Positions 25,446 to 34,620 of a DNA stretch of 64,000 bases are shown here, one piece after another. Position numbers and translations under genes: made by a program. The notes beneath the pieces were generated by a model that worked only from the letters and a program-made list of their open reading frames with translations, did not search any database and was not told where the DNA came from. Within the stretch, counting starts at the first letter, position 1; each line of letters begins with the position of its first letter. The DNA comes from Bacillota bacterium. GTDB lineage: Bacteria > Bacillota > Clostridia > Lachnospirales > Bianqueaceae. Where the stretch lies: NCBI GenBank assembly GCA_017442735.1, contig JAFRZE010000052.1:1-64000 (forward strand). Direction: 5' to 3'.

Positions 25446-26123
25446 TCAGTTTTCCATCAGGTGGTTTTTTTCCATATTGGCGGCTGAAGCGCGCACATGT
25501 TCGATCATCAGAGAGCCGGCGTTTTCCGGATCTTTCCTTTTCATCGCTTCCAGGATCGCCCGGTGTTCTTTCAGCATCTGCTCGGCTCTTCCGGGTTCTC
25601 TGATCGATCTTTCCCGAATGTTCTCCGCGTAGGCATGCAATTCTTTCAGGATCTTCTGAAGCATCCGGCTTCCCGTTAATTCATAGATGGTCCTGTGGAA
25701 ACGATCATCCATCGCGGTCACCCTGTCATAATCGCCCCGCTCGATATAGAACTCTGTAAGGTCAACGATCTCACTGAGCTGTTCCATCGAAGCTTCATCC
25801 GCTTTCGTTGCCGCCCTTTCGGCCGCCCGTCCTTCCAGAAGGGAGCGGATCTCATAGATGTCCTCGATATCGGACCGTCCGATCCCCACGACGAGGGCTC
25901 CGCGATTGGGACGAAGTTCCAGAAGTCCTTCGGATTCCAGTTGTTTGAAGGCTTCTCTTACCGGGGTCCGGCTGACCCCGAGTTCCTTCGCTACCTCTCC
26001 TTCTGTCACCGCTTCTCCCGGTGTATACTTGCCGGAGAGGATCTTCCGTCGTATCTGATAATAAACGGATTCCGCCAGGTTCACAGGCTGACGGAGGATC
26101 TCCTGATTCAGATCATTCTTCAT
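25446..26123 (-). CDS. GntR-family transcriptional regulator with FCD ligand domain
   Basis: A 225-residue regulator. An upstream frame would begin with TTG; this ATG has GAAGG 8 bases before it and is preferred. The winged helix is N-terminal (about 15-80: YYQIRRKILSGKYTPGEAVTEGEVAKELGVSRTPVREAF), and an FCD domain follows (about 85-215) with the metal/ligand pattern RSLLEGRAAERAA, DDRFHRTIYELTG and EHRAILEAMKRKD. FCD proteins commonly sense carboxylates such as citrate or lactate. It overlaps the citrate synthase gene and is co-transcribed with it. The 22-bp palindrome at 27568-27589 has the TTGTATACAA core expected for this family, so autoregulation by a citrate-cycle intermediate is a fair inference. 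Confidence 0.92.
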   Translation of the reverse strand: MKNDLNQEILRQPVNLAESVYYQIRRKILSGKYTPGEAVTEGEVAKELGVSRTPVREAFKQLESEGLLELRPNRGALVVGIGRSDIEDIYEIRSLLEGRAAERAATKADEASMEQLSEIVDLTEFYIERGDYDRVTAMDDRFHRTIYELTGSRMLQKILKELHAYAENIRERSIREPGRAEQMLKEHRAILEAMKRKDPENAGSLMIEHVRASAANMEKNHLMEN

Positions 26124-27543
26124 TTCCGTTACCTTCGGCAAGTTTTTCCGCTACGATTGTCAGCTGCGCTTTCAGTTCATCATCCGTGATCGCGGTAACC
26201 CTTCCTTCCGCGTACTGCTTGTCGACCCAGGCTTTCAGCTCGGTCACCAGCGGATCCTTCTTATCGATCGCTGCTTCTCCGGTCAGTTTCAGATGGGTAT
26301 TGATCCAGATCGCGATACCGGAAGCCCCGGAGGTATTGCTGATCATCACTTTCGGCGGACGGTTCAGCAGTTTTCCTGTATCGAAGATATTGTATACCTC
26401 TTCGTTTTTCAGAAGGCCATCGGCATGCACGCCGGCTCTCGTCACGTTGAAATCCGCGCCAACGAAAGGCGTTCTCGGAGGGATCTTATATCCGATCTCT
26501 TTTTCGTAATATTCCGCGATCTCGGTAATGACCGTGGGATCCATTCCGTCCAGTGTTCCTTTGAGCTGGGCGTATTCCATGACCATCGCCTCCAGCGGGC
26601 AGTTGCCGGTCCTCTCTCCGATACCCAGCAATGAACAGTTGACACCGGATGCGCCATAGAGCCAGGCGGTGGTGGAATTGGATACGGCCTTGTAAAAATC
26701 ATTGTGCCCGTGAAACTCCAGCAGAGAAGAAGGCATGTGGGCATAATGGCGAAGACCGTAAATGATACCGGGAATGCTTCTCGGAAGCGCCACACCGGGA
26801 GTTCCGACTCCGTATCCCAGTGTATCGCAGGCGCGGATCTTGATGGGGACACCGGTCTCTACCATCAGCTTGTGCAGCTCCGTAACGAACGGAACGACAA
26901 ATCCGTAGAAATCCGCGCGGGTAATATCTTCAAAGTGGCAGCGCGGCTTAATACCGGCGTCGATACAATCCTTGACAACGCCAAGATAATGATCGATGGC
27001 CTGACGGCGGTTCATTTTCAGTTTATAGAAGATATGATAATCCGAACAGCTGACCAGGATACCGGTCTCTTTCAGACCGATCTCCCGCACTAACTTGAAA
27101 TCATCTTTGCTCGCACGGATCCAGCTCGTGATCTCGGGAAACTCATATCCTTTCTCCAGACACTGATAGACCGCCGCTCTGTCCTTGCGGCTGTAAAGGA
27201 AGAATTCACTCTGCCGGATGATCCCTTTCGGGCCTCCCAGGCGGTGAAGCATATCAAACAGGTGGACGATCTGCTCCGTGGTATAGGGTTCTCTGGACTG
27301 CTGTCCGTCCCGGAACGTGGTATCGGTGATCCAGATATCCTTCGGCATATGCATGGGAACAAGCCGCTGGTTGAACATCATTTTCGGTACCTCTTCGTAG
27401 TTGAAGAGCATCCGATAGAGATTGGGCTGTTCCACATTCTGCAGCGCATATTCAAAACTCATGAGCTCCAGAAGATTCGTCTGCGGGTTGAGTTTCAGCT
27501 CATCCTTACGGTCGGAGACATAAATATCATTCTGAAAATCCAT
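26113..27543 (-). CDS. Re-type citrate synthase (homocitrate/isopropylmalate synthase-like)
   Basis: This 476-residue protein of the DRE-TIM family condenses oxaloacetate with acetyl-CoA to citrate. WITDTTFRDGQQSREPYTTEQIVHLFDML is the active-site opening, LLEFHGHNDFYKAVSNS holds the metal-binding HxH, and GERTGNCPLEAMVMEY is conserved. The N-terminal extension of about 65 residues before the barrel is typical of the Clostridium kluyveri type enzyme. No ordinary Si-citrate synthase is present in the window, and the operon partners support this assignment over homocitrate or isopropylmalate synthase. GGAGG lies 6 bases before the ATG. Confidence 0.88.
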   Translation of the reverse strand: MDFQNDIYVSDRKDELKLNPQTNLLELMSFEYALQNVEQPNLYRMLFNYEEVPKMMFNQRLVPMHMPKDIWITDTTFRDGQQSREPYTTEQIVHLFDMLHRLGGPKGIIRQSEFFLYSRKDRAAVYQCLEKGYEFPEITSWIRASKDDFKLVREIGLKETGILVSCSDYHIFYKLKMNRRQAIDHYLGVVKDCIDAGIKPRCHFEDITRADFYGFVVPFVTELHKLMVETGVPIKIRACDTLGYGVGTPGVALPRSIPGIIYGLRHYAHMPSSLLEFHGHNDFYKAVSNSTTAWLYGASGVNCSLLGIGERTGNCPLEAMVMEYAQLKGTLDGMDPTVITEIAEYYEKEIGYKIPPRTPFVGADFNVTRAGVHADGLLKNEEVYNIFDTGKLLNRPPKVMISNTSGASGIAIWINTHLKLTGEAAIDKKDPLVTELKAWVDKQYAEGRVTAITDDELKAQLTIVAEKLAEGNGNEE

Positions 27544-27567
27544 ACGAAACCTCCAAAATAGAACTTT

Positions 27568-27589
27568 GTATAATTGTATACAATTATAC
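27568..27589. promoter_or_regulatory. Perfect 22-bp palindrome, probable operator of the GntR-type regulator
   Basis: The half site GTATAATTGTA is followed directly by its reverse complement TACAATTATAC. The centre TTGTATACAA fits the TnGTnnnACnA pattern known for FadR/FCD-type GntR regulators. It covers the -10 box of the operon promoter, so binding would block RNA polymerase. Confidence 0.75.
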
Positions 27590-27601
27590 TTGTATGGTCA
27601 A
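27573..27601 (-). promoter_or_regulatory. Promoter of the citrate synthase-gntR-aconitase-icd operon
   Basis: On the minus strand TTGACC and TACAAT are spaced by 17 bases. The -10 box lies inside the palindrome at 27568-27589. The leader to the ATG is about 25 bases and carries GGAGG. Confidence 0.75.
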
Positions 27602-27624
27602 TTGTGCAAGTTAGACGAAAGAAT

Positions 27625-27667
27625 AAACCTCTGTGCTTTAATTTTCGTAAAACACAGAGGTTTTTAT
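27625..27667. terminator. Terminator at the end of the GH18-hflX-...-GH3 run
   Basis: AAACCTCTGTG and CACAGAGGTTT form an 11-bp stem with a 17-base A/T-rich loop. TTTTT follows on the plus strand and TTTATTCTTT on the minus strand. It lies just past the GH3 stop and insulates the citrate operon promoter. Confidence 0.8.
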
Positions 27668-27672
27668 ATGGA

Positions 27673-29751
27673 TCAACAGATTATTTCGATAAATCCGGTG
27701 CCCGCCAGCCGGCAGCTTCTCGGATCCGGCGCGTGATCGCTGATCTTCAGCCGGATCGTTCCTTCATGTGGTATCCTGGCACCATCTTCACGAACGATCA
27801 TGAGCCAGTAGGGATCGATCTTTGTCTGTATGATCTTCCTCTCACCGGGCTCAAGGGTAATTCTCTCCGCAAAGACCAGCTGACGGATCGGCGTCTTTTC
27901 TTTTTCTCCCTCCCATTCAGCGAATACCATGACGGGCATCGAAATAGGCTTTTCATGGGGATTGGAGATCGTAATTTTCAGTATATCCTTCTCCAGGGCT
28001 GCATCTTCAATGGACAGCTTCCGGAAGCTAAGTCCGAATCCGAAGGGATACTTGGGTTCTTCCCGAAAGAACCGGTAAGTCTTGCCCTCCATCCGGTAAT
28101 CTTCGAAGTCCCAGCTGACCTGTTCGTTATAATAGAACGTTTCCGGCAGTCTTCCGGTAGGATCGACCCGTCCGGACAGCACGCCGGCGATCGCCCGGCC
28201 GCCGTACGCACCAGGGTACCAGGCCTGGATCAGCGCGCCGGCATAGCGTTCATCGTCTCCCAGGTCCAGCGCTCCGCCGGAAAGAAGGATCACGACCAGT
28301 TTTTTCGCAGCCGGAGCGACGGCTGCAAGCAATCTTCGCTGTGAGGCGGGAAGCAGCAGGTTCGGTTTGTCCCCTGCTCCATATTCGTTGGACGCGTCAC
28401 CCTGTTCGCCTTCGATGGAAGGATCCAGACCAAGACACAGGACCGTCACATCTGCCGCTTTCGCGAACGCGACCGCTTCCGGCACCTGATCGTCCGGTAC
28501 ACGGCTCATGGCCTCGATCTGATCTTTATAAAGATGCGCGCCGTCCGCGCCGAGGATCGCGGCGCCAGGGAATTCTTCCCGGATCCCCTGAAGAACGGTC
28601 ACGGTTTCATCCGCGGTCCCATGATAATTGCCTTCCAGTACCGTCACGCTCCGGGCATTCGGCCCGATGACGGCGATCGTCTTCGGATCTGTCAGCGGCA
28701 GGAGTCCGTCATTCTTGAGAAGAACGAGCGCTTCTTCCGAAGCAAGCTCTGACAGCCGGTTCCATTCCGGTTTTTTCCTGATCCACCTTCCGATCGCTTC
28801 TTCTCCCCGGAAAGGTCCGTCCATATCCAGCCGGAAACGGATGGTCAGAAGATCCTCCACGGCCTGATCGATCATTTCTTCCCTGACATAACCTTTATGT
28901 ACGGCTTCATTCAGATATCCGTACAAACTGCCGCAATTGAGTTCACAGCCCGCTTCGGCGGCCTTGCCGGCGGCTTCGGCTTTTGTATCGGTATAATGAT
29001 GGTATTCATAGATGTCCTGGATCGCGCCGCAGTCGGAGACGATATATCCGTCAAATCTCCATTCCTTACGAATGATTTCCTGCAGAAGTTCTCTGTGGGC
29101 ACTGGCGGGGATGCCGTTGATCGCGTTATAGGCCGTCATGATGCCACTGACATCTGCGTCTTTAACGACCCTCTCAAATGCCGGCAGATAGGTCTCAAAA
29201 AGGTCCTTTCTGGAAACAGCCGCGTTAAACCCGTGTCTGGTCCCTTCCGGTCCGGAATGCGCCGCCAGGTGTTTACAGCAGGCTGAGGCCGTCAGATGAT
29301 CCGGGTCTTCTCCCTGAAGGCCCCGGACGAACTCTGTGCCCATCCGCGAAGTCAGATAGGGATCTTCCCCATAGGTCTCATGGGCTCTTCCCCACCGGGG
29401 ATCGCGCACGATATTGATATTGGGCGACCAGTATGTCAGTCCCTGGTAGATCCCGCTCTTCCCTTCACTTTTGTAGATCTCATGAATGATCCTTCCTTCT
29501 TCGGCGATGACCTCCCCGATCTTCCGGACCAGCGCCGGATCAAAAGACGCGGCCAGGCCGATCGACTGCGGAAACACCGTCGCGCGTCCGGATCTCGCGA
29601 CGCCATGAAGCGCTTCGTTCCACCAGTTATAGGCCGGAATGCCAAGTTCAGGCAGTCCCGGCGCTTCATAGAGCATCTGCGCGGTTTTTTCTTCCAGCGT
29701 CATCCGCCGGACCAGTTCTCTCGCTTTCGCGCGGGCAGTTATTTTATCCAT
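27673..29751 (-). CDS. Glycoside hydrolase family 3, beta-xylosidase or beta-glucosidase type
   Basis: A 692-residue cytosolic enzyme (no signal peptide) that would remove terminal sugars from imported oligosaccharides. The N-terminal TIM barrel carries YNWWNEALHGVARSG, PNINIVRDPRWGRAHETYGEDP, KHLAAHSGPEG and the nucleophile Asp240 in GYIVSDCGAI. A middle alpha/beta sandwich (about 340-560) and a C-terminal fibronectin-III-like domain (about 590-692) follow. The NWWNEALHG wording is frequent in bacterial and plant beta-xylosidases of the family, which favours xylose or arabinose over glucose. No sugar transporter is beside it. It ends the leftward run and starts 2 bases after the ATPase stop. 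Confidence 0.9.
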   Translation of the reverse strand: MDKITARAKARELVRRMTLEEKTAQMLYEAPGLPELGIPAYNWWNEALHGVARSGRATVFPQSIGLAASFDPALVRKIGEVIAEEGRIIHEIYKSEGKSGIYQGLTYWSPNINIVRDPRWGRAHETYGEDPYLTSRMGTEFVRGLQGEDPDHLTASACCKHLAAHSGPEGTRHGFNAAVSRKDLFETYLPAFERVVKDADVSGIMTAYNAINGIPASAHRELLQEIIRKEWRFDGYIVSDCGAIQDIYEYHHYTDTKAEAAGKAAEAGCELNCGSLYGYLNEAVHKGYVREEMIDQAVEDLLTIRFRLDMDGPFRGEEAIGRWIRKKPEWNRLSELASEEALVLLKNDGLLPLTDPKTIAVIGPNARSVTVLEGNYHGTADETVTVLQGIREEFPGAAILGADGAHLYKDQIEAMSRVPDDQVPEAVAFAKAADVTVLCLGLDPSIEGEQGDASNEYGAGDKPNLLLPASQRRLLAAVAPAAKKLVVILLSGGALDLGDDERYAGALIQAWYPGAYGGRAIAGVLSGRVDPTGRLPETFYYNEQVSWDFEDYRMEGKTYRFFREEPKYPFGFGLSFRKLSIEDAALEKDILKITISNPHEKPISMPVMVFAEWEGEKEKTPIRQLVFAERITLEPGERKIIQTKIDPYWLMIVREDGARIPHEGTIRLKISDHAPDPRSCRLAGTGFIEIIC

Positions 29752-29753
29752 AC

Positions 29754-32264
29754 TTATTCCTTTGTCTGCTTGCTGGCTACATGATGGACCATTCGTGAGA
29801 TCAGAGAGATCGGATAAGCGATCACCTTGACGATCCCTTTATACGCTTTGGGCTGATCCTCCCACTCATCGATCCGGCGGTTTCTTCTTTCCGCCTTGAT
29901 CTCCTGCTTTCTTCTGGCTTTCTCGGCCGAGATCGCCATCATTTCCGGTGAAAGCATCTTTAACCGGACCTTCTCCATCACAGAGAACAGGAAGAAGAAG
30001 ATCGTCCCGTTGATAGCGCCGATCACCAGGATACAAAGTCCCATTTTCCAGGTCAGGGCCGGGAAATTGAAGAACCAGCCAAAGAATACGACGCCCAATA
30101 CGATACTTGAAATAACAAAGATGAACAGCGCGAGTCTGACTTTATTGAATGGAATGGAGATCCGGTACAGCAAAAAGACGCCGGTCATCGACGTAACCAG
30201 TACCGCCAGCATGGAGATCTCTTCATATTCCAGGCGGAAGATCGCGCCGGCCGCGTAGACCAGCAGCACGCCGATCGCCATTGTCACGCCGCCGGAAAGA
30301 GCACGCGTGATGATATTATAGAAGAAGTTACCGCTGATCCGTTCCCGGTTGGGTTCCAGCGCCAGGATCAGAGACGGGATCCCGATGGTAAGTGTACTGA
30401 TAAACGACATCTGGACAGGCTGGAACGGATATTGCCAGCTGACGATCGTGAACAGGATACCGATCAGCATCGCGAAGATCGTTTTCGTCAGGAACATGGA
30501 AGCGCTTCGCTGGATATTGTTGATAGACCGGCGCCCTTCCGCCACGACTTCCGGCATGGAACTGAAATCGTCCGTTGTCAGAACCAGCTGCGCTGTATTT
30601 CTGGCCGCCTCCGAACCGGAAGCCATTGCCACGGAACAGTCGGATTCTTTCATGGCGAGCACATCGTTGACGCCATCACCGGTCATCGCGACCGTATGCC
30701 CCTGTTTCTGCAGAGCACGGATCAGCTGCCGTTTCTGGGATGGGGTCACACGTCCGAATATCGTATAGGCGGCGACCGCGTGTTCCATATCCTGATCCGT
30801 GACCAGGGTCCTGGCGTCCACACATTTTCCGTTGACCGGGATCCCCGCTTTTTCGGCGATCTGAGCGACTGTCGCGACGCCGTCACCGGAAATCACTTTC
30901 AGGTCCACGCCCTGTTCCTGGAAGTATCGGATCGTATCCGGTGCTTCCTTCCGGATCTCATCCTGGATCAGCAGGACGCCGATCGGCGTGATCTGTGACG
31001 GCAGATTTCCTTCTTCATCGAAGGTTTCCGTTGAAGTGGCCAGCAGGAGCACACGATTCGTACCGATCCTGGAACGAAACGCTTTTTCGATCTCGGCATA
31101 GCGGTCTTTCAGGATCATTTCCCCGGCGCCCATAATATAGGTCGTGCCGTTTTCCAGCGTGACGCCGGACCATTTTTTCTCAGAAGAAAAACTTACGATC
31201 CGGCTGGCTGCCGGCGGGTTTGTCATAGGAAACGCCTCACGGATAGCCGTCAGCGTAGGGCTCTCATCCCTGGAACAGGCAGCCAGTGCGGCGAATCCAT
31301 AGGTAAGCTCCTCTTTTCCGGTCTGACCGAATCCCAGAAGACCGCTGACTTTCATAGCGCCGCTGGTGATCGTACCGGTCTTATCCAGACACAGAACATC
31401 CACTCTGGCCAGCGTTTCGATACAATATAGCTGCTGTACCAGTACCTGCCGCTGAGACAGACGAATGACAGCCACTGCCAGTACGGAACTGGTCAGCAGC
31501 ATCAGTCCTTCGGGGATCATGCTGATCAGACCGGCTACCGTTCCGACCACCGCGCTCTGGGTAGTCGCCTCGGCAAGTGAAAGCTGGTTGATAAAAAGCA
31601 GTGCTCCGAGAGGGACCAGCAAACACGAAATGATCGTAATGATCTTTTTCAGCGTCCGCATGATCTCGGACTCGGCCTTTTTCACTCGTTTGGCTTCCTG
31701 AGAGATCTTGGCGGCAAATGATTCTTTTCCTACCCGGATCAGCTTTGCGTAGCAGTCACCGGCGGAGAGGAAACTGCCCGAAAACAGTTCATCTCCTACG
31801 GTTTTGGAAATCAGATCCGGTTCACCGGTCAGAAGACTTTCATTTACATCGGCATTGCCGTAGACGATCCGCGCGTCCGCGGGCACCTGCGCGCCTCTTT
31901 TCAGATGGATCAGATCATCCTTGACCAGTTCATCCGATAAGATCAGCTGACGCTGCCCGTCACGGATCGCTTCGATCTTCGCAGATACCATGATCGATAG
32001 CTTATCGACCATCCGTTTGGACCGGATCTCCTGGATCACGCCAATGGCGGTATTGGAGAACACGATCCCCATAAAAAGCATGTTTTTGAAGCTTCCTACC
32101 GCCGCGACCGCGATGGCCAGGATCAGGTTGACGATATTGAAAAGGGTCATCGAATGTTCCCAGATAATACGGCCGATACTTTTGGTACCGCCGCCTGTCC
32201 GGTTCGACTGTCCTGTCGCGATTCTCTCTTCGACCTCCGCGCTGGTCAATCCTCGTAATTCCAT
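29754..32264 (-). CDS. P-type ATPase, CtpE-like cation (possibly calcium) transporter
   Basis: An 836-residue membrane pump. I start at the ATG with AGGAAG 8 bases upstream; a GTG three codons earlier touches that site. Motifs are SLLTGEPD in the actuator domain, SMIPEGLMLLTSSV in helix 4, the phosphorylated Asp in LCLDKTGTIT, KVISGDGVATV, and TGDGVNDVLAMKESD in the hinge. About ten membrane helices are predicted. The PEGL helix and the lack of N-terminal metal-binding CxxC sites set it apart from copper/zinc pumps and match the CtpE group, which has been linked to calcium uptake in mycobacteria. The C-terminal 60 residues are basic and cytosolic. The link to tsaC, 12 bases upstream, looks positional only. 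Confidence 0.88.
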   Translation of the reverse strand: MELRGLTSAEVEERIATGQSNRTGGGTKSIGRIIWEHSMTLFNIVNLILAIAVAAVGSFKNMLFMGIVFSNTAIGVIQEIRSKRMVDKLSIMVSAKIEAIRDGQRQLILSDELVKDDLIHLKRGAQVPADARIVYGNADVNESLLTGEPDLISKTVGDELFSGSFLSAGDCYAKLIRVGKESFAAKISQEAKRVKKAESEIMRTLKKIITIISCLLVPLGALLFINQLSLAEATTQSAVVGTVAGLISMIPEGLMLLTSSVLAVAVIRLSQRQVLVQQLYCIETLARVDVLCLDKTGTITSGAMKVSGLLGFGQTGKEELTYGFAALAACSRDESPTLTAIREAFPMTNPPAASRIVSFSSEKKWSGVTLENGTTYIMGAGEMILKDRYAEIEKAFRSRIGTNRVLLLATSTETFDEEGNLPSQITPIGVLLIQDEIRKEAPDTIRYFQEQGVDLKVISGDGVATVAQIAEKAGIPVNGKCVDARTLVTDQDMEHAVAAYTIFGRVTPSQKRQLIRALQKQGHTVAMTGDGVNDVLAMKESDCSVAMASGSEAARNTAQLVLTTDDFSSMPEVVAEGRRSINNIQRSASMFLTKTIFAMLIGILFTIVSWQYPFQPVQMSFISTLTIGIPSLILALEPNRERISGNFFYNIITRALSGGVTMAIGVLLVYAAGAIFRLEYEEISMLAVLVTSMTGVFLLYRISIPFNKVRLALFIFVISSIVLGVVFFGWFFNFPALTWKMGLCILVIGAINGTIFFFLFSVMEKVRLKMLSPEMMAISAEKARRKQEIKAERRNRRIDEWEDQPKAYKGIVKVIAYPISLISRMVHHVASKQTKE

Positions 32265-32276
32265 TTGGACCACTTC

Positions 32277-33341
32277 CTATTGCTTAGTTTGTTCGCTGAT
32301 ACGCCTTTCGCTGGCGGCTTTAAGAAACCGGTTCATGATGGCCTCTCCCAGATCTTTTCTCTGAAAAGCTTCTCCGTAGATCCTCTCCAGTCCTTCTTCA
32401 TCTGTTTTGCGAAGGCCGTCAAAAAGTTTTCTCGCGATCTCATCCATCGCGGATCCTGTTCCCAGGGAAACAGCCGTGACCCGCACCGGATCCAGCGCGT
32501 TCTCTACCTTTCGGATCCACTCATCCGATCCGATCAGTCCGATCTTCTGCTCTTTTTCAGCCAGATCCTGCCGGATAAAGTCCGCTACCTGTTCCGGTTC
32601 CCTGTCTGTCAGGATCAAATATCCCTTTGGCGCGTAGTGCCGGTATTTCATTCCCGGCGCTTTGGGAACAAGATCGCTGTTAAGCCCTGCGGCTGCACGT
32701 ACAGCCGGATCCACATCCACTTCACCCACAGCCTCTTCCAGCATGGCCAGTGTGATCGCGCCGGGACGAAGGATCATGGGGATCTTTTCTGTCAGATCTA
32801 CGATGGTCGACTCAAGTCCTACCTGACAGTCTCCTCCATCCAGGATCAGCGGTATCTTTCCCTGAAGATCTTCCAGTACATGCTGCGCGCTCGTCGGGCT
32901 TGGTCTGCCGGAGGTGTTCGCGCTTGGCGCGACGATCGGAAGGCCGGTCCTGCCGATCAGCTTCATGGCAGCGGGATGGGAAGGCATTCTTACAGCTACC
33001 GTGGACAGTCCTCCGGTCACCCGCAGCGGTACATGCTCGGTTTTCGGAAGAATGAGCGTCAGCGGCCCGGGCCAGTATCGTTCCATCAAAATCCGGCCTT
33101 TTTCCGGAATTTCCGTGACGATCTTACTAAGATCCATTCCCGGCGCTACATGAACGATCAGAGGGTTGTCCGACGGACGACCCTTGGCTTCGTATACACG
33201 ATCGATCCCTTCCACAGAAAAAGCCCATGCCCCGAGACCATAAACGGTCTCCGTAGGAAACGCGACGACCTGTCCTGATCGAAGCAATGCTTCCGCTTTT
33301 TTCAGGGAAAAGTCATCAACCGCTAACAGTTCTGTTTTCAT
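32277..33341 (-). CDS. tsaC: Threonylcarbamoyl-AMP synthase (Sua5/YwlC type)
   Basis: This 354-residue long form makes the activated threonylcarbamoyl donor for the t6A modification at position 37 of ANN-decoding tRNAs. The YrdC domain (about 10-200) shows VVAFPTETVYGLG, KGRPSDNPLIVHV, YWPGPLTLIL, VAVRMPSHP and PIVAPSANTSGRPSPTSA. The C-terminal Sua5 domain (about 230-354) distinguishes it from short TsaC proteins. It lies one base after the hflX stop. tsaD, tsaB and tsaE are not in the window. Confidence 0.95.
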   Translation of the reverse strand: MKTELLAVDDFSLKKAEALLRSGQVVAFPTETVYGLGAWAFSVEGIDRVYEAKGRPSDNPLIVHVAPGMDLSKIVTEIPEKGRILMERYWPGPLTLILPKTEHVPLRVTGGLSTVAVRMPSHPAAMKLIGRTGLPIVAPSANTSGRPSPTSAQHVLEDLQGKIPLILDGGDCQVGLESTIVDLTEKIPMILRPGAITLAMLEEAVGEVDVDPAVRAAAGLNSDLVPKAPGMKYRHYAPKGYLILTDREPEQVADFIRQDLAEKEQKIGLIGSDEWIRKVENALDPVRVTAVSLGTGSAMDEIARKLFDGLRKTDEEGLERIYGEAFQRKDLGEAIMNRFLKAASERRISEQTKQ

Positions 33342-33342
33342 G

Positions 33343-34620
33343 TTATTCTTTCACCTGAAACTTCTTTACTTTTCCAAGCAGCGGCTCTTTGATCCGGGCT
33401 CTGATCCGTATACCCTGTTCGGTATATTCTTCACTCAGAATGACCGCATCCTGATGGACCTTTTCACACAGTCCCGCGTTCTGATAGGGGATCAGCAACA
33501 GCATTTCCTGATCCCACTGATCCAGCAGCCGGTCGATCGATTCCAGTACCTTCCGGATCCCGTCTTCTTCCAGCGCGCTGATCCTGAGTACCTCTTCCGC
33601 ATGATAAGAAGGCGCAAGTATCTGGGTATCCTCTCCCATCAGATCCTTCTTGTTGAGGATGGTGATGATCGGCTTATCCGCCGCTTTCAGCTCCACCAGC
33701 GTATCATAGGTCACTTTCATCTGCATCACGGCTTTGGGGTCCGAACTGTCTACGACATGCAGAAGGATATCGGCTTCACATGCTTCTTCCAGCGTAGCCC
33801 GAAAAGCATCGATGAGCTGATGGGGAAGTTTATGAATAAATCCGACGGTATCCGTAAACAGCACACTTCGTCCGGAAGGAAGATCCTTCCGGCGCACCGT
33901 TGTGTCCAGTGTCGCGAAAAGCTGATCCTCTTCCAGTACGCCCGCGCCGGTCACACGATTGAATATGGTAGATTTTCCCGCGTTGGTGTAGCCGACCAGC
34001 GCGATGATCGGAAGATGACCTTTTTTCCGCTGACTTCTCTCCATGCCGCGGCGTTCGGCCACTTCCTTCAGCTGGCCTTTCAGCATATCGATCCTTTCCC
34101 GGATATGCCGTCTGTCCATTTCCAGCTTTGTTTCGCCGGCACCTCTGGTATGAGTGCCCACCGCCGCTCCCTGCCGGGATAATTCTTTGCCAAGTCCGGT
34201 CAGCCGGGTCAGCCGGTAATTCAGCTGAGCAAGCTCGATCTGCATCTGACCTTCCCTGGTGGTCGCCCGCTTGGTAAAAATATCCAGGATAAGCAGTGTA
34301 CGGTCGATCACCTTGACCCCCAGCTCATCCGTCAGGTTTTTGAGCTGCGCGGGAGACAGCTCATCATCGCAAATAATGCCGTCCGCTCCGGTATCTTCCA
34401 GGATCTGACGGATCTCTTCCACTTTTCCGCTGCCCACATAGGTGCGGCTGCTGGGCGTCTGCAGATTCTGGATCACACGCCCGACCGCTTCCCCGCCGTC
34501 GGTTTCCAGCAATTCTTCCAGTTCATCCAGGGATTTCTCCATGCTGATCTCAAACCGGCCGGTATCCACACCTACCAGGATGAACCGTTCTTTCTTTTCT
34601 TCTGTATCGTATAGTCTCAT
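33343..34620 (-). CDS. hflX: Ribosome-associated GTPase HflX
   Basis: A 425-residue GTPase that splits stalled or heat-damaged 70S ribosomes. The HflX domain contains DELSPAQLKNL and the family stretch RGAGETKLEMDRR (159-171). The G domain has G1 GYTNAGKST (210-218), G2 around FATLDTTVRR, G3 DTVGF and NKKD. The C-terminal 60 residues form the small domain that touches the ribosomal tunnel side. The ATG overlaps the stop of the upstream GH18 gene (ATGA). Confidence 0.96.
   Translation of the reverse strand: MRLYDTEEKKERFILVGVDTGRFEISMEKSLDELEELLETDGGEAVGRVIQNLQTPSSRTYVGSGKVEEIRQILEDTGADGIICDDELSPAQLKNLTDELGVKVIDRTLLILDIFTKRATTREGQMQIELAQLNYRLTRLTGLGKELSRQGAAVGTHTRGAGETKLEMDRRHIRERIDMLKGQLKEVAERRGMERSQRKKGHLPIIALVGYTNAGKSTIFNRVTGAGVLEEDQLFATLDTTVRRKDLPSGRSVLFTDTVGFIHKLPHQLIDAFRATLEEACEADILLHVVDSSDPKAVMQMKVTYDTLVELKAADKPIITILNKKDLMGEDTQILAPSYHAEEVLRISALEEDGIRKVLESIDRLLDQWDQEMLLLIPYQNAGLCEKVHQDAVILSEEYTEQGIRIRARIKEPLLGKVKKFQVKE

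Noticed and set aside
29754-32264. Heavy-metal resistance island around the P-type ATPase
   Set aside because: The ATPase lacks CxxC metal-binding domains and CPx in the membrane, and no metal regulator or chaperone gene is nearby.
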